From Macrosoma leucophasiata (taxonomy: Eukaryota > Arthropoda > Insecta > Lepidoptera > Hedylidae), in NCBI GenBank assembly GCA_036365455.1, contig JAWQUS010000017.1, positions 6,138,001 to 6,202,000 on the forward strand: 64,000 bases of DNA, read 5' to 3'. Shown in pieces: positions 1 through 10,603 of the stretch. A model generated the notes under the pieces. The model did not search any database, had not been told where the DNA came from, and worked only from the letters and a program-made list of their open reading frames with translations. Both the position numbers and the translations under genes were made by a program. Numbering within the stretch: position 1 is the first letter of the stretch; each line of letters starts with the position of its first letter.

Positions 1-239
1 GAAGAATCGAAAAGTTAGTTTGGTTAAAGCCATTTTCGGGGATGCAATAAATCACTGTATTTATTATTCACGTCGGATCGAGGGTTGAAAACCTTATAGA
101 CAAAAAATTTGCGGGTATGTGAAGATGAATTACGTGGGCAGGTGTGAACAAGTTTGGAAAGCACTCGGGACATGACACTGTCACAATCTCAGTATTTACA
201 AAATACTGACTTTCATTTGTTTTTCTTTTTAATGTTAAA

Positions 240-310
240 CGTAAACTTAACTTCACGCCTGTAATCCCCGAAGGGGTAGGCAGTGGCAGGTGTTTGCATG
301 TATGACCAAA
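240..310 (-). repeat. 3' tail of SINE-C family
   Basis: On the minus strand this reads into the tail motif GGATTACAGGCGTGAAG. The same tail occurs in the fuller copy at 41350-41640 and inside the foldback at 33820-33905. Only the tail is present here. Confidence 0.5.
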
Positions 311-439
311 GAGATTCCACCATGTATAAATTCGCGCGTTACATGAATGGAAGGTACCCTAAATAATTTTATTTTTCATGTTTTTATTCTACCACTTTGT
401 TGGAGTGATTTAGGTGTATACTTGTGACAAATTTCAAGT

Positions 440-548
440 CTCTAGTACCAATAATTTTTGCGCTTAACTGCGGACGGACAGACAGACAAACAGACAGACG
501 GAAATGGCGAAACTATACCGGTTCCTTGTTTACTACGGAACCCTAAAA
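440..548 (+). repeat. Lepidopteran dispersed repeat end (GACGGACAGACA... ACGGAACCCTAAAAA)
   Basis: A GGACGGACAGACAGACAAAC run is followed by TACGGAACCCTAAAAAAC. This combination ends many dispersed repeats in moth genomes. A sibling end lies near 29575-29600. The class is not established. Confidence 0.5.
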
Positions 549-997
549 AACTGAAACGAGTTGATAATCGATTTCAGTGTACACGAAGTGTTCAATGGGA
601 TTTGTTCATTTTCTCTCATTCTGTCTCATCACACTCGCGCTCAGCGTAAGCTTACGGGTGTATTTAGGGGATGAGTTTAAGCCCCCCTTTGTACATCAAA
701 TTACCCACTCTTGAGGAACCGACGGCGCGACAGTATTGCAGTACTTTTGTGTTACCGTTTAAAAATTCTGCCAAACATGATTTCGTTTCCAAAAAGTGCT
801 GTATGAAGTCCCTTAAGTGTAAAATTTACCTGTACAATTTCCTATGACGTGTATTACATATACATATATATTGCCTATATATACATATAGACAAGTAGGT
901 AGAGCACACCTCACCACCTTATCAAAAAGTTATAAAATATATACAAAATGTAAAGTTTAATTAATTATTAAGAAATGTATTCCTAAATAAAACAAAT
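549..997. other. No feature recognised
   Basis: AT-rich sequence with TATATA runs near 860-890. No credible ORF or repeat was recognised. Confidence 0.5.
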
Positions 998-1004
998 ACC
1001 TCAA

Positions 1005-1299
1005 CGCATAGAGCAACGCGGCCCACCGGTCGCGGCGGACCGGAGGTGAGTGGCCATAGCGTGTATTACCGATGCAAAACAGTTTGTCATTTTTTGCGGG
1101 GAGAAATGCGTGCGACACGCACGCACATTACAAAAATCGTCTATTAATACGAAACTCACACCTTGACTTTAACAAAATACAGACACAAATTCACGTACAC
1201 ATTTAAACATCTAGGCGACAGGTATAGGCCGATTTGGACTTGTACTTTAACAGAGGGGAAAGCCTGCATATGGCTACTCCCCTCCGGTGTTGCTCTATG
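1005..1299 (+). mobile_element. hAT-like MITE, copy 1
   Basis: Terminal inverted repeat CATAGAGCAAC (from 1007) matches GTTGCTCTATG at the right end. ACCTCAA flanks the unit at 998-1004 and 1300-1306 as a likely target duplication. The interior is non-coding and shares blocks (AACTCACACCTTGACTTTAA, AGAGGGGAAAGCCTGCATAT) with the copies at 1701, 52092 and 57708. The 7-8 bp duplication suggests hAT ancestry. Confidence 0.75.
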
Positions 1300-1306
1300 A
1301 CCTCAA

Positions 1307-1700
1307 AGCAATCCTAACATGAGATACTGAGGTAGGCTCTGTCCGTTCTGCCTATATGCAATGCACGTTACAAAAGAAACGTTTATATAAGAAATATGAA
1401 ATTATAGATATTCTAAGACTTGAAAGTGGTAACCCAACAAACAGTTCACTTTAAGGTGAACTACCCGTAGATGGTAAATGGGTACTGCAACCTAAACAAT
1501 AGAAAATTAATCAAATCAGGTTTTGATTGGATGCAGGATATTGCACTATTCTTACAGTATCAGCAAGAGTCAAATATTTTATAAAGCGATAAAATTTCGA
1601 AGGCGGACATTTATTACAAATTCTTTAGCAGCATCTATGCATCATAATTTACTGTAAAATGAAAGAACATTAAAACTGAAGAAATACTCATACTTATTTG
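1307..1700. other. No feature recognised
   Basis: Spacer between two MITE copies. No ORF or repeat was recognised. Confidence 0.5.
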
Positions 1701-1953
1701 ACGCAAAACAGTCTTTCATATTTAGGGGAAAATACTTACGTGTGACACACACACACTCTACAAAAATCGTTTATTACTACGAAACTCACACCTGGACTTT
1801 AACAAAATACATAAACAATTTCACGCACACATTTAAACAACTAGACGACAGGCACAGGCATGCTTGTGTTTGTACTTAGACAGAGGCGAAAGCCAGCATA
1901 TAATTATGGCTACTCTCCACCGGCCCGCGGACGGAGGCCCGTGTTGCTCTATG
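1701..1953 (+). mobile_element. hAT-like MITE, copy 2 (5' truncated)
   Basis: Matches the interior of the 1005-1299 element (CGAAACTCACACCTGGACTT) and ends in GTTGCTCTATG. The left terminal repeat is missing. A CCGGCCCGCGGACGGAGG segment near the right end resembles the left-end GC-rich block of copy 1. It lies in the same orientation about 400 bp from copy 1. Confidence 0.7.
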
Positions 1954-2126
1954 AATGCAAGCCAATGTGAAAGAAATTTCTAGATTTGTAAATGACAGTC
2001 CTGACTGTCTTTTTTAAATATGATAGATAAGAATATGAAATATGAGAATATGTAGAATTTTCCCGATACATTTTTAAAGTTTTATCATGAACGAAATTAA
2101 AAATGTTCAATTCAGTCCTAAATTTG

Positions 2127-2206
2127 TTTCACACACGTGTCAAACTCTCATTTACTTTACATGAAAAATATGCTTTCAAAGTAAGACTTTTGACACGTCT
2201 GTGAAA
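2127..2206. repeat. Imperfect inverted repeat, ~30-bp arms
   Basis: The left arm starts TTTCACACACGTGTCAAA. The right arm ends TTTTGACACGTCTGTGAAA. The loop is short. The rest of 1954-2900 shows nothing recognisable. Confidence 0.55.
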
Positions 2207-2904
2207 TAAAATAAGTAGTAAAAAGTTCGACTTTAATTCAAAGTAAAGTCATAGAGCAGTCTATGAATTACGCCCATAAAGTGAAAAACAAGCGTATATT
2301 TGAAAAAAAGTTGTATCAACTAATTAACAAGATTAAAACTAGACATAACGACTTCATTAATACACACGCGAATGCATTCACGCGAACATAAAACGTTTGG
2401 ACGCGTGAACCACAAGCAAACCATTGTGATATGAAGATAAATAATTTTGGGGTATTATATTCAACATTTCACTTGATTATAAACATGAATAATGGCAACA
2501 CCGAGTTCTAGTTTCTACGCTGATTAATACGTTTAATTCATGACAAATTTAAGCATGTAGTCACGTTATTTTATTCAGTCTAATTTTAACGTGTTTCGTG
2601 TATTTTTCTATAAATTCAAGCTTTGTTAAATGTTCAAATACTTAGATTGATAGTAAGCAAAAATTTTTGTTTCATTACCAAGATTGAGTGAAAGTTAACA
2701 TATATTTTTATGTTATATATAATATTAATAACTGTCAAAAGTTTATGTAAAGGCACGTAAATTTTTGTAGATACATATTTATATATGCATTTTCGAAATA
2801 CGAAATAATTAAAAATGTTGAGCTTTACTAACAGTAAATCCATCATAAATTTATACCCATTAATCCCCCATTATATATAAATGGACAACAAATACCATAT
2901 GCGA

Positions 2905-3578
2905 ACAGGTATGACGCTTGACGCTAAGTTTCGCTGGAAAGCTCACGTCAAGAAGAAGCGAGAAGAGCTATGTATTCGCTATAATAAGATGTATTGGCTT
3001 CTTGGAAGATACTCTCCGCTGTCGATACACAATAAAACATTATTGTATAAGCAAGTCCTCATGCCAGTATGGACTTATGGTATTCAGCTGTGGGGTTGTG
3101 CCAAAAAGAGCAATGTACAAATAATACAACGTTTCCAGAATAAAGTGCTCAGAGACATTGTAAATGCACCTTGGTATGTACGCAATAACGATCTCCATCG
3201 GGGCCTGAAAATGGATTTCGTAGATAACGTTATAAGAAAATACGCCGAAGCCCATGAAAAAAGGCTTCATCATCATGTGAATATTGAGGCTATCCAGCTC
3301 CTCGACAACACAAATCTATTGAGAAGACTTAAGTGAACTAAACCTTTTGAGTTAGTGTAGTGTTAAAACAAAATTAGTGTTAGTGACTTATTTTGCATAA
3401 TCACACGAACAAAGTGACTTCCCCTTAAGACATACTAAGAAAGTGCCTGTGGACATTTACTTAGAAATTATTTTATTAGAAGTTTAAGCTAGCATTAAAT
3501 TGCTTATTAGTCTTTAAGGCTAGATTGTAATTTTAATAAGGTTCAAAAAAGGACTTTACGTTATATAAAAAAAAAAAA
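2905..3578 (+). pseudogene. Jockey-clade LINE, 3' end (RT C-terminus, 3' UTR, poly-A)
   Basis: The frame ending at 3336 encodes the C-terminal part of a Jockey-like non-LTR reverse transcriptase. Visible pieces are GMTLDAKFRWKAHVKKKREE, VWTYGIQLWGCAKKS and NKVLRDIVNAPWYVRNNDLH. The catalytic palm is absent, so this is a 5'-truncated copy. After the stop there is about 230 bp of 3' UTR and a 12-A tail (3567-3578). The open frame nominally starts at 2881, but homology begins near 2905, where the truncation joins unrelated DNA. It cannot transpose. Confidence 0.85.
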
Positions 3579-3845
3579 GTTTATATCTTCCTTCAGAACC
3601 AAATACAAACATATCCATGCGCAATCGTCATTTACAAACAGAAACAGTAATACGTCAACAAATATCTCAACACTCCAAGACAAATACTCTAAACTTAAGT
3701 AATTCGAAACTACGCCGCGTTAGGCTGAATCAGACTTCCCTAACTATAGCCCTAACTACATAACTATGCCTTGTTCACTGACTCAGCACTAATGGCTGTG
3801 CCGACATGTCAATGAAGTCCACTGAGATAACATTCTAGCTAAATA
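3579..3845 (+). repeat. Repeat E, copy 1 (unsplit)
   Basis: Shares long blocks with 4630-4746 and 7790-7950 (ATACGTCAACAAATATCTCA, CAAATACTCTAAACTTAAGT, GGCTGAATCAGACT, TTGTTCACTGA). It serves as the reference for the copy that is split by the RTE insertion. The class is unknown. Confidence 0.75.
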
Positions 3846-4629
3846 TTGAAGTTATTTCATAATTAAAACTTTCATTTTTAAACTAATTATTAGACTTAAT
3901 CAAGGAGTCGCACCCGGCTTTTACCAAATGGTTAATAAGATACATCGAAATTTTTCGAATGGAGAAGATTGCTAGTCGGATCTCCGGAATTTGGTGCTAG
4001 ATTAGGTACTGTTCCAAAGAGTTGCTACATATTACAGAGGCCCCAAATATCTAGATGTCAAATTGTAGGTTTACCTTCCGGTGAAACGCAGTAATCAAGT
4101 GATGATCTGTACTAGATTTAAGCTCTCATTTAAAAGAGCTCTTACTGAGTTTGTTGGGTAGCGGAGTTCTTCTCAGTAGTGACTGCACTTGGAACTCTGC
4201 TAAGTGAATAACTTTGATCTTGACGAATAAGTTTTACTTTTTCTTCATTTATCATCATTGAAGGAATTGAAAAATTTTGTGATTATTATGTTTTAACTAA
4301 GTAGTTTAAATTCTAATTTTTAATTTACTACTGATATATGATTTTGCTTTACTTTATGTAATGGTTATTCACTCTAGGTATTTTATATTTCTTGACGTTT
4401 TGAAAGTATCTGTAAAGATCTATTCGAAATAAAAATATTTTCTATTTCAATTTTTATTTCTATTTCTATGAAGACAATTTGATAGGAATTTCAGAAATAT
4501 GAACAGCAACGGATACGGATTATGAATATGTATCAGGAATATCATAACCGATTAATCGTGTCTGTAAGCTGATCTTCTACCTATTACGAGTATATTGGGC
4601 AATACACGCTTCAAATTATGATATTATTA
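3846..4629. other. No feature recognised
   Basis: AT-rich spacer between the two Repeat E copies. No ORF or repeat was recognised. Confidence 0.5.
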
Positions 4630-4746
4630 AAACATACCTTCCTTTTGAACTAAATACAAACATTTCCGTCATTAGTAAACAGACACTGTAATACGTCAAC
4701 GAATATCTCAACACAACAAGTCAAATACTCTAAACTTAAGTAATTC
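4630..4746 (+). repeat. Repeat E, copy 2, left part
   Basis: Left half of a second Repeat E copy. It ends in AAGTAATTC (4738-4746), the left target duplication of the RTE element. The right half resumes at 7790. Confidence 0.75.
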
Positions 4747-4926
4747 CCCGCGTGGTTTCCGGTCAAGAATATAGAACCACCCCATCTCTTCCCGTGGGTG
4801 TCGTAAAAGGCGACTAAGGGAATACCAGGAAATGGGCAGCAGCGTTTACCTGTGTACTAAACATCAACATACTGCACTTACCAATCCGCCTGCCAAGCGT
4901 GGTAACTACGGCAACTCCCCCCCAAC

Positions 4927-5940
4927 ATGACAGACACAACTATACAACGGCCCCTAGTCCCCGGAAGCTCTACTAGTCCAGGCTACGGTAGCAGCCTCGG
5001 GAACGGTAGAGTAGGGGGTGCTAAGAATCTCCGGGAGAGATCGGGCTACCAAAACCGACGACTGGACCTGGCAACCTATAACGCACGAACACTGAGGACC
5101 GATGATAAAATACTTGAGCTGGAAGAAGAATTAAGCAAGTTGCGTTGGGTCATCATAGGACTGTCCGAGGTCCGAAGAAAGGGAGAGGACACTATCATCC
5201 TGGAGTCCGGCAACCTGTTGTACTACCGAGAAGGCGACTATCTGTCCCAAGGTGGTGTTGGGTTTATCGTTCACAAGTCTCTCATAAACAACCTCATTAA
5301 GATCGAGAGTGTGTCCACCAGGGTCGTATACTTGATACTCAGAATAACCAAACGTTATTCGCTGAAGGTCATCCAGGTATATGCACCGACGTCGGCACAT
5401 CCCGATGACGAGGTGGAGGCAATGTATGAGGATATATCAAAGGCCATGCATACCTCAGAAACACACTACACAGTTGTTATGGGAGACTTTAATGCGAAGT
5501 TGGGTCAACGGAATGGTGATGAGCTAAAATTGGGGCAATTTGGATTTGGGCAGAGAAACCCTAGAGGACAAAAATTGGTAGACTTCATGGAAAAGGAGGG
5601 ACTCTTTATGATGAACTCCTTTTTCAAAAAGAAGCCTTCCAGGAAATGGACCTGGATAAGTCCGGATGGTTCCACAATGAACGAGATTGACTTCATCTTG
5701 ACGACTAAACGGCAAATATTTAGTGACGTTTCTGTGATCAATAGGGTGAAAACCGGAAGCGATCACCGTATGGTAAGAGGCACATTAAATATTCAGATCA
5801 GCCTTGAAAGATATCGTCTAATGAAGTCCACGCTCCGACCAAGCTTTGCCCAGATTCAAAACCCCGAACAATTTCAGCTCGAACTTCACAACCAATTCGA
5901 TGGCCTCGAAGAGTGCGTTTCAGTGGACGATTTTGAATAG
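4927..5940 (+). pseudogene. RTE endonuclease (APE-type) domain
   Basis: ATG at 4927 opens 337 codons. An apurinic-endonuclease-like domain runs from about residue 45 to 285: DLATYNARTL, GLSEVRRKG (catalytic Glu), VMGDFNAKLG (Asp/Asn) and the terminal SDH (codons near 5758-5766). In active elements this enzyme nicks the target to prime reverse transcription. The frame ends early at 5938. The continuation is found in frame 2 and then again in frame 1 up to about 6142, so frameshifts separate it from the RT. Confidence 0.88.
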
Positions 5941-6154
5941 CAAGTTTGTAACAACTGTCCAAGCTGTGGGTCCAAGTATTATAAGAACCGCAGCAAAGAT
6001 AGAATTCAAAAGCTCTCAGATCAAACATTCGATCTTATGAGCAAACGTCGCGAAATGAGATTGCAGTCTCCAGCTAATATGTCAGAGTACAGAATACTAA
6101 ATAGACAGATTTCCACAGCAATGAGACAAAATCATTTCGTCTAAGCCTGAGATT

Positions 6155-7165
6155 TTGAATGAGATTGAGAATTTCTATCGACAGTTGTACACATCATCAA
6201 CTCCGCCTGCTCTTCGTTTAGGTAATGACCGTAGAGCTAAACTAACTCGACACTATACAGAGGACATACCGGACATCAGCCTGTACGAGATTAGGCTGGC
6301 TCTCAGACAACTTAAAAAAAACAAGGTACCTGGTGAAGGTGGAATCACAAGTGAGCTCTTGAAAGCGGGTGGAACACCGATACTTAAGGTCCTTCAAAAG
6401 CTTTTGAATTCCGTCTTGCTCCAGGGTACTACGCCAAAGGCATGGAGCAGAAGCGTGGCTGTTCTCTTCTTTAAGAAAGGAGATAATAGTCTTTTAAAGA
6501 ACTATAGGCCGATATCGCTTCTGAGCCATGTCTACAAGTTGTTTTCGAGGGTCATCACAAATCGTCTCGCTCGCAGGTTTGATGAGTTCCAGCCAGTCGA
6601 ACAAGCCGGTTTCCGAAAAGACTTTAGTACTTTGGACCATATACACACATTGCGTCAGATTATACAAAAATCTTACGAGTATAATCGACCCCTATGTGTG
6701 GCGTATGTAGATTATGAGAAGGCCTTTGATTCCATTGAGATCTGGGCCGTGCTACAGTCTCTTCAGCGGTGCCACATTGATTACCGATATATCGAAGTGC
6801 TGAAGTGTTTGTACAGTAACGCTACCATGTCTGTCCGAGTACATAACCAGAGCACAAATCCAATCCAGCTGCAGAGAGGTGTGAGACAGGGAGATGTCAT
6901 TTCCCCAAAACTGTTCACAGCGGCTCTGGAGGATTCCTTTAAACTCTTGGAATGGAAAGGTCAAGGCATCAACATCAATGGCGAGTACGTCACTCACCTT
7001 CGATTTGCGGATGATGTCGTAATCCTGGCAGAATCGCTGGAGGACCTTAGCAACATGCTCAGTGACCTCAATACAGTCTCTCGGCAGATAGGCCTAAAAA
7101 TGAACATGGAAAAGACAAAAATAATGAAGAACATCCATGTAGCGCCAATGCCGCGTAAATGTTGA
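6155..7165 (+). pseudogene. RTE reverse transcriptase domain
   Basis: Frame 2, 336 codons. RT blocks in order are KKNKVPGEGGITSELLKAGG, RPISLLSHVYKLFSRVITNR, CVAYVDYEKAFDSI (catalytic Asp), RGVRQGDVISPKLF and the catalytic box F-A-D-D encoded at 7004-7015. All catalytic aspartates are present. The domain is cut off from the endonuclease upstream and, at about 7165, shifted from its C-terminal part downstream. The ATG at 6155 is internal to the ancestral polyprotein. Confidence 0.88.
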
Positions 7166-7167
7166 GA

Positions 7168-7772
7168 ACTGTACCCTCGAAGTTGTTGACCACTATACAT
7201 ACCTAGGACATACAATCCAGTTAGGTAAGTCAAACTTCGACAAAGAGGTAAATCGAAGAATTCAACTCGGCTGGGCAGCGTTCGGCAAATTCCGTAGTGT
7301 TTTTACGTCCAATATTCCTCAGTGTTTAAAAACTAAAGTATTTAATTCATGTGTGTTGCCAGTGATGATATATGGCTCTGAGACGTGGTCTTTTAGTGTT
7401 GGCATTATTAAAAAGCTCAAAGTCGCTCAACGAGCTATGGAGAGGGCTATGCTCGGAGTTTCTCTACGGGACAGAATCCGGAACGAAGATATTCGTAGAA
7501 AAACTAAAGTAACCGACATAGCCCGGCGTATTAGTACGTTGAAGTTGCAATGGGCAGGCCACATCGCTCGACGAACCGATAACCGATGGGTAGGAAAGGT
7601 TCTCGAGTGGCGACCACGTGTAGGAAGACGCAGTACAGGACGGCCCCCCACGAGATGGACCGACGACCTAATTAAGGTTGCGGGGAGCCGTTGGATGCAG
7701 ACCGCCCAGAATAGGTCATTGTGGAAGTCTCTGGGGGAGGCCTATGTTCAGCAGTGGACGTCTATAGGCTGA
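7168..7772 (+). pseudogene. RTE polyprotein C-terminal domain
   Basis: Frame 3 continues the RTE protein after the shift at about 7165: VLPVMIYGSETW, LKVAQRAMERAMLGVSLRDR, LKLQWAGHIARR and ending VQQWTSIG. The stop lies just before the (TGA)n tail. Fragments of the same domain recur at 27989-28286 and 42665-42730. Confidence 0.85.
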
Positions 7773-7789
7773 TGATGATGATGATGATG

Positions 7790-7950
7790 AAGTAATTCGA
7801 AACTAAGCCGTTAGGCTGAATCAGACTCCTCTAACTATAGTTAAGGCTCTAACTACATAACTCCTTGTTCACTGATTCGGTACTAATGGCAGTGTAAACA
7901 TGTTACTGTAATCCGCTGAGATATTGTAGCTATTTCATTGATTCATTGAA
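7790..7950 (+). repeat. Repeat E, copy 2, right part
   Basis: Continues the copy interrupted by the RTE: AGTAATTCGAAACTAAGCCG, GTTAGGCTGAATCAGACT, TTGTTCACTGATTCGGTAC. Similarity to copy 1 fades after about 7950. Confidence 0.75.
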
Positions 7951-8999
7951 TACCTGCGTAATGAGAGCAGTTTAAAAAAATTGCTTTGCGGCATGATTGT
8001 TTAAGTTTATTCGTCTTCAAATATTTTTCTCGAATGGGTTAAGCTTACTTTTTTCAGTAACCTGCGTTCCCACCTCCGGCAACGAACAGACCAAAGGAAT
8101 TGTTTTATAGTAATGTTTTTTCTTAGGCCTATTATCTTGCTACTAAGCACCATTAAAAGTCTCTCTCTTCTTCAAACAACATAATTCATTTCATATGGCG
8201 TTAAAGCGCATAGCTTCATGTCAAGTTGTTAAGCATTCGCGAACCGAACTCATTCTGCAAACAGTCGGCGAGACTATTGGCATCCGTCCTCATTGGCTCA
8301 TTGTCGAATTTCGGAATTTTGACTTGAAATATTCATTTAGAAAATACCTTTATGACCTAATTCTCGTTATACTAGACCTAAACAAAAAAAGTACAAGTTG
8401 GTACTATCTTGAAAATTTACTCAAAGAAAATCTACGTTACGTATGAATAAACAGGTAAAAATTGCCTAAGAATATACCCGGGCAGAATTGAAATATTTAC
8501 AAAGGATATGCTGATGTCACGTTTATTGGAAATTCGGTACGATATACAACATCCGGGCGGTACTATAATTGTATTTAGGTATAAGAAAAATATCACCAAG
8601 TTTTTCTTTCTCGATTTTTATTCAAAGGATAAACATACTTATATAAGTTTTTATCAAGTTATCCAAACAATTTGCTCATAGGAACACACTTCGCCAAACA
8701 TTTGTTTTTAGATTGAAAAGAAAAAAAAAGGAAAGATTCTTGACTATTTTTGGACGATTATATATATTATTTTAAAGGTTTACATTGACATATACCTATT
8801 TATCAATGTAAAAATTGTTATTCACAGTGTTTTTTAATTTGACTTATCACAAGAAAATTTTATTCTTTCCAAGTGATTAAATTAAGATTTAATCAATGAC
8901 TCGAGAAATTCACATAAAACATATTGTGTCACAGAGTACTTCACGAACACATCATAATAAAAAAAATCCGACGGAGATCCTCCTCTTCTTTTTTTGAAA
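7951..8999. other. No feature recognised
   Basis: AT-rich. An 83-codon frame at 8195-8446 has no recognisable motif and is probably chance. Confidence 0.5.
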
Positions 9000-9013
9000 C
9001 CGGTTAAAAAGGT

Positions 9014-9237
9014 GAAATAAAACTATTTTTACGGATTTATCTCGCGTATATTAAACTAAAATTATTGTTAAAATCAACCCGACGTTTCGGTCGCTTTTCA
9101 GCTTCCGTGGTCCCGGGCAGACTGAGGTGACATTTATCTGACAGAAGTTTGAAAAAATTATATGTAGCTACCTCCATCGATTTCGTAAACGCCTTGCGTA
9201 CAAAGGCCGCGTGAAACCACCTACAGTAGAACGACAA
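9014..9237 (-). repeat. Inverted left arm of Penelope-like element
   Basis: Reverse complement of the 3' terminal part of the same element. It includes CGACGTTTCGGTCGCTTTTC opposite GCGACCGAAACGTCGGG. The arms are very similar but not identical (for example AATTATTG against AAATCATT). Confidence 0.85.
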
Positions 9238-9240
9238 CCA

Positions 9241-10127
9241 GCCATACTACCTTACGTTAAGGGTGTCACAGATAAAATCAGCAACATTTTAAAAAATAAT
9301 TCCATTAAAACCATATAAAAAGATTCATCAGTATTTCTTCTTCTATATTTAAGAGCTATGCTCTTGTCGGTGGAATAACCGCCAGCGTTCTCTATCCTGT
9401 GCTAACTTCTTGACATCCTGGTACGACACAACTTTTACTTTTTCCTTTACTTGGTCTATATAACTTCTTCTTGGTCTCCCTCTGCTTCTCTTTCCTTCAA
9501 TTTTCCCTTCCATGATTGTCATGATGTAATCGTCGTGTCGCACCAGGTGGCCCAGCATTCTACCCCGCCTGTTTTCTATCATCTTCAGAATTTGTCTCTC
9601 CTCCTTTACCAAAGCAAGTACCTCTTCATTGTTTTTTCTTCCTCTTCATTGTTCTTCATCATCAGTATTTAAGATCCATTAAAAGTAATATTCCATTACA
9701 AAATTCTGGCATTTATAAATTAGATTGTGATTGTGGACTCTCATATACTGGTCAAACGAAGAGAGCTGTATCCACCCGCGTTAAAGAGGACATTGCTGAT
9801 GTCAAAAACCGAAGAACAGGGAGGTCTGCAGTCTCTGAACACATAGCGGATAAGCCGAACCATTACATCCGGTTTGATAAAATTCAAATACTCGCTAGAG
9901 AACACAAACCCATTCCACGAATGGTACGCGAGGCTATTGAAATTAAAAAACACCCAAATTTCAATAGAGAAGATGGATGGCGATTATCAACATCATGGGA
10001 TCCTATACTTAGCAAGATTAAATCCCAGCCGCAGCAGTCTGCAAGACCTCAAGATACCATAAGTAATTATTGTGTTAATCCTGATCGCTACGCAAGGCGT
10101 TTACGAAATCGATGGAGGTACGAGTAG
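9241..10127 (+). pseudogene. Penelope RT end plus GIY-YIG endonuclease, interrupted
   Basis: 9247-9336 encodes the RT-to-endonuclease linker ([20 protein letters not shown]). After the nested LINE the frame continues from 9669 as SNIPLQNSGIYKLDCDCG, then SYTGQTKRAVSTRVKE, SEHIADKPN and NREDGWRLS. The GIY starts at 9708 and the YIG position reads Y-T-G. The Arg, Glu and Asn positions usual for the nuclease are visible. The stop is at 10127. The palm domain of the RT is absent, and a one-base shift near 9315 separates the two parts. Confidence 0.85.
9337..9659 (-). mobile_element. 5'-truncated LINE nested in the Penelope element
   Basis: Minus-strand codons give a non-LTR RT C-terminal region: RRGRMLGHLVRHDDYIMTIM, EGKRSRGRPRRSYIDQVKEK, KLAQDRERWR. 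CATCAGTATTT flanks it at 9326-9336 and 9660-9670, an 11-bp target duplication. The 3' end carries a short (GAA)n tail. It inserted after the Penelope copy did. Confidence 0.85.
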
Positions 10128-10315
10128 CTACATATAATTTTTTCAAACTTCTGTTAGACAAATGTCACCTCAGTCTGCCCGGGACCACGGAAGCTGAAAA
10201 GCGACCGAAACGTCGGGTTGATTTTAAAAATCATTTTAGTTTAATATACGCGAGATAAATCCGTTAAAATAGTTTTATTTCAATGAGTGTAGCTCGCGAA
10301 AACCTAAGAACATAT
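10090..10315 (+). repeat. 3' terminal arm of Penelope-like element
   Basis: Mirrors 9014-9237 and ends in GAAAACCTAAGAACATAT before the right target duplication. The same end closes the second remnant at 55641-56030. Confidence 0.8.
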
Positions 10316-10510
10316 CCGGTTAAAAAGGTTCTCAAAAGAGTGCTCGATGAGATTCTATCCTGCCGAATAATCGCGATTCACGGCCATGTTTGTACAACAA
10401 GCTTTATGTAACCACCGCTATACAGTCAGCAATTGAGATCATCTACCTATATGATTTGTAAGGGTACACTATCTGCGATATAACACGACCTCCGGAAGAT
10501 GTCTGAAAAC

Positions 10511-10603
10511 CTTGGTCTTTGTGTGGGTGTCTATAGGCTGCAGTCTTAACATCAATGTGAACTAAACTACACGTTTGTTTGCCACTTCCAATACATAAAA
10601 AAA
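10511..10603 (+). repeat. S1 SINE-like family, 3' end only
   Basis: CTTGGTCTTTGTGTGGGTGT, CTATAGGCTGCAGTC and TTTGCCACTTCC followed by an A-rich end. The head is missing. 10330-10510 shows nothing recognisable. Confidence 0.7.

Larger units (their letters stand above)
4747..7790 (+). mobile_element. RTE-clade LINE, nearly full length, inactivated
   Basis: A 3.04-kb unit starts CCCGCGTGGTTTCCGGTC and has an untranslated leader containing CCCGTGGGTGTCGTAAAAGG. It encodes an endonuclease and a reverse transcriptase and ends in a (TGA)n tail (7770-7790). It is flanked by AAGTAATTC at 4738-4746 and 7790-7798, a 9-bp target duplication (one A is shared with the tail). Order of domains, length and tail fit RTE elements. 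The coding frame changes at least twice (frames 1, 2, 3), with a nonsense codon at 5938 and missing sequence near 6140, so it is dead. Confidence 0.9.
9014..10315 (+). mobile_element. Penelope-like element, truncated, with inverted left arm
   Basis: A perfect 14-bp duplication, CCGGTTAAAAAGGT, flanks the unit at 9000-9013 and 10316-10329. The left ~220 bp (9014-9237) is the reverse complement of the right terminal region (about 10090-10283). The right end carries a further ~32 bp (AGCTCGCGAAAACC) not in the left arm. In between lie the end of the RT region (9241-9336) and a GIY-YIG endonuclease (9671-10127). Inverted terminal arms plus C-terminal GIY-YIG are hallmarks of Penelope elements. 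A LINE fragment is nested at 9337-9659. Confidence 0.88.
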
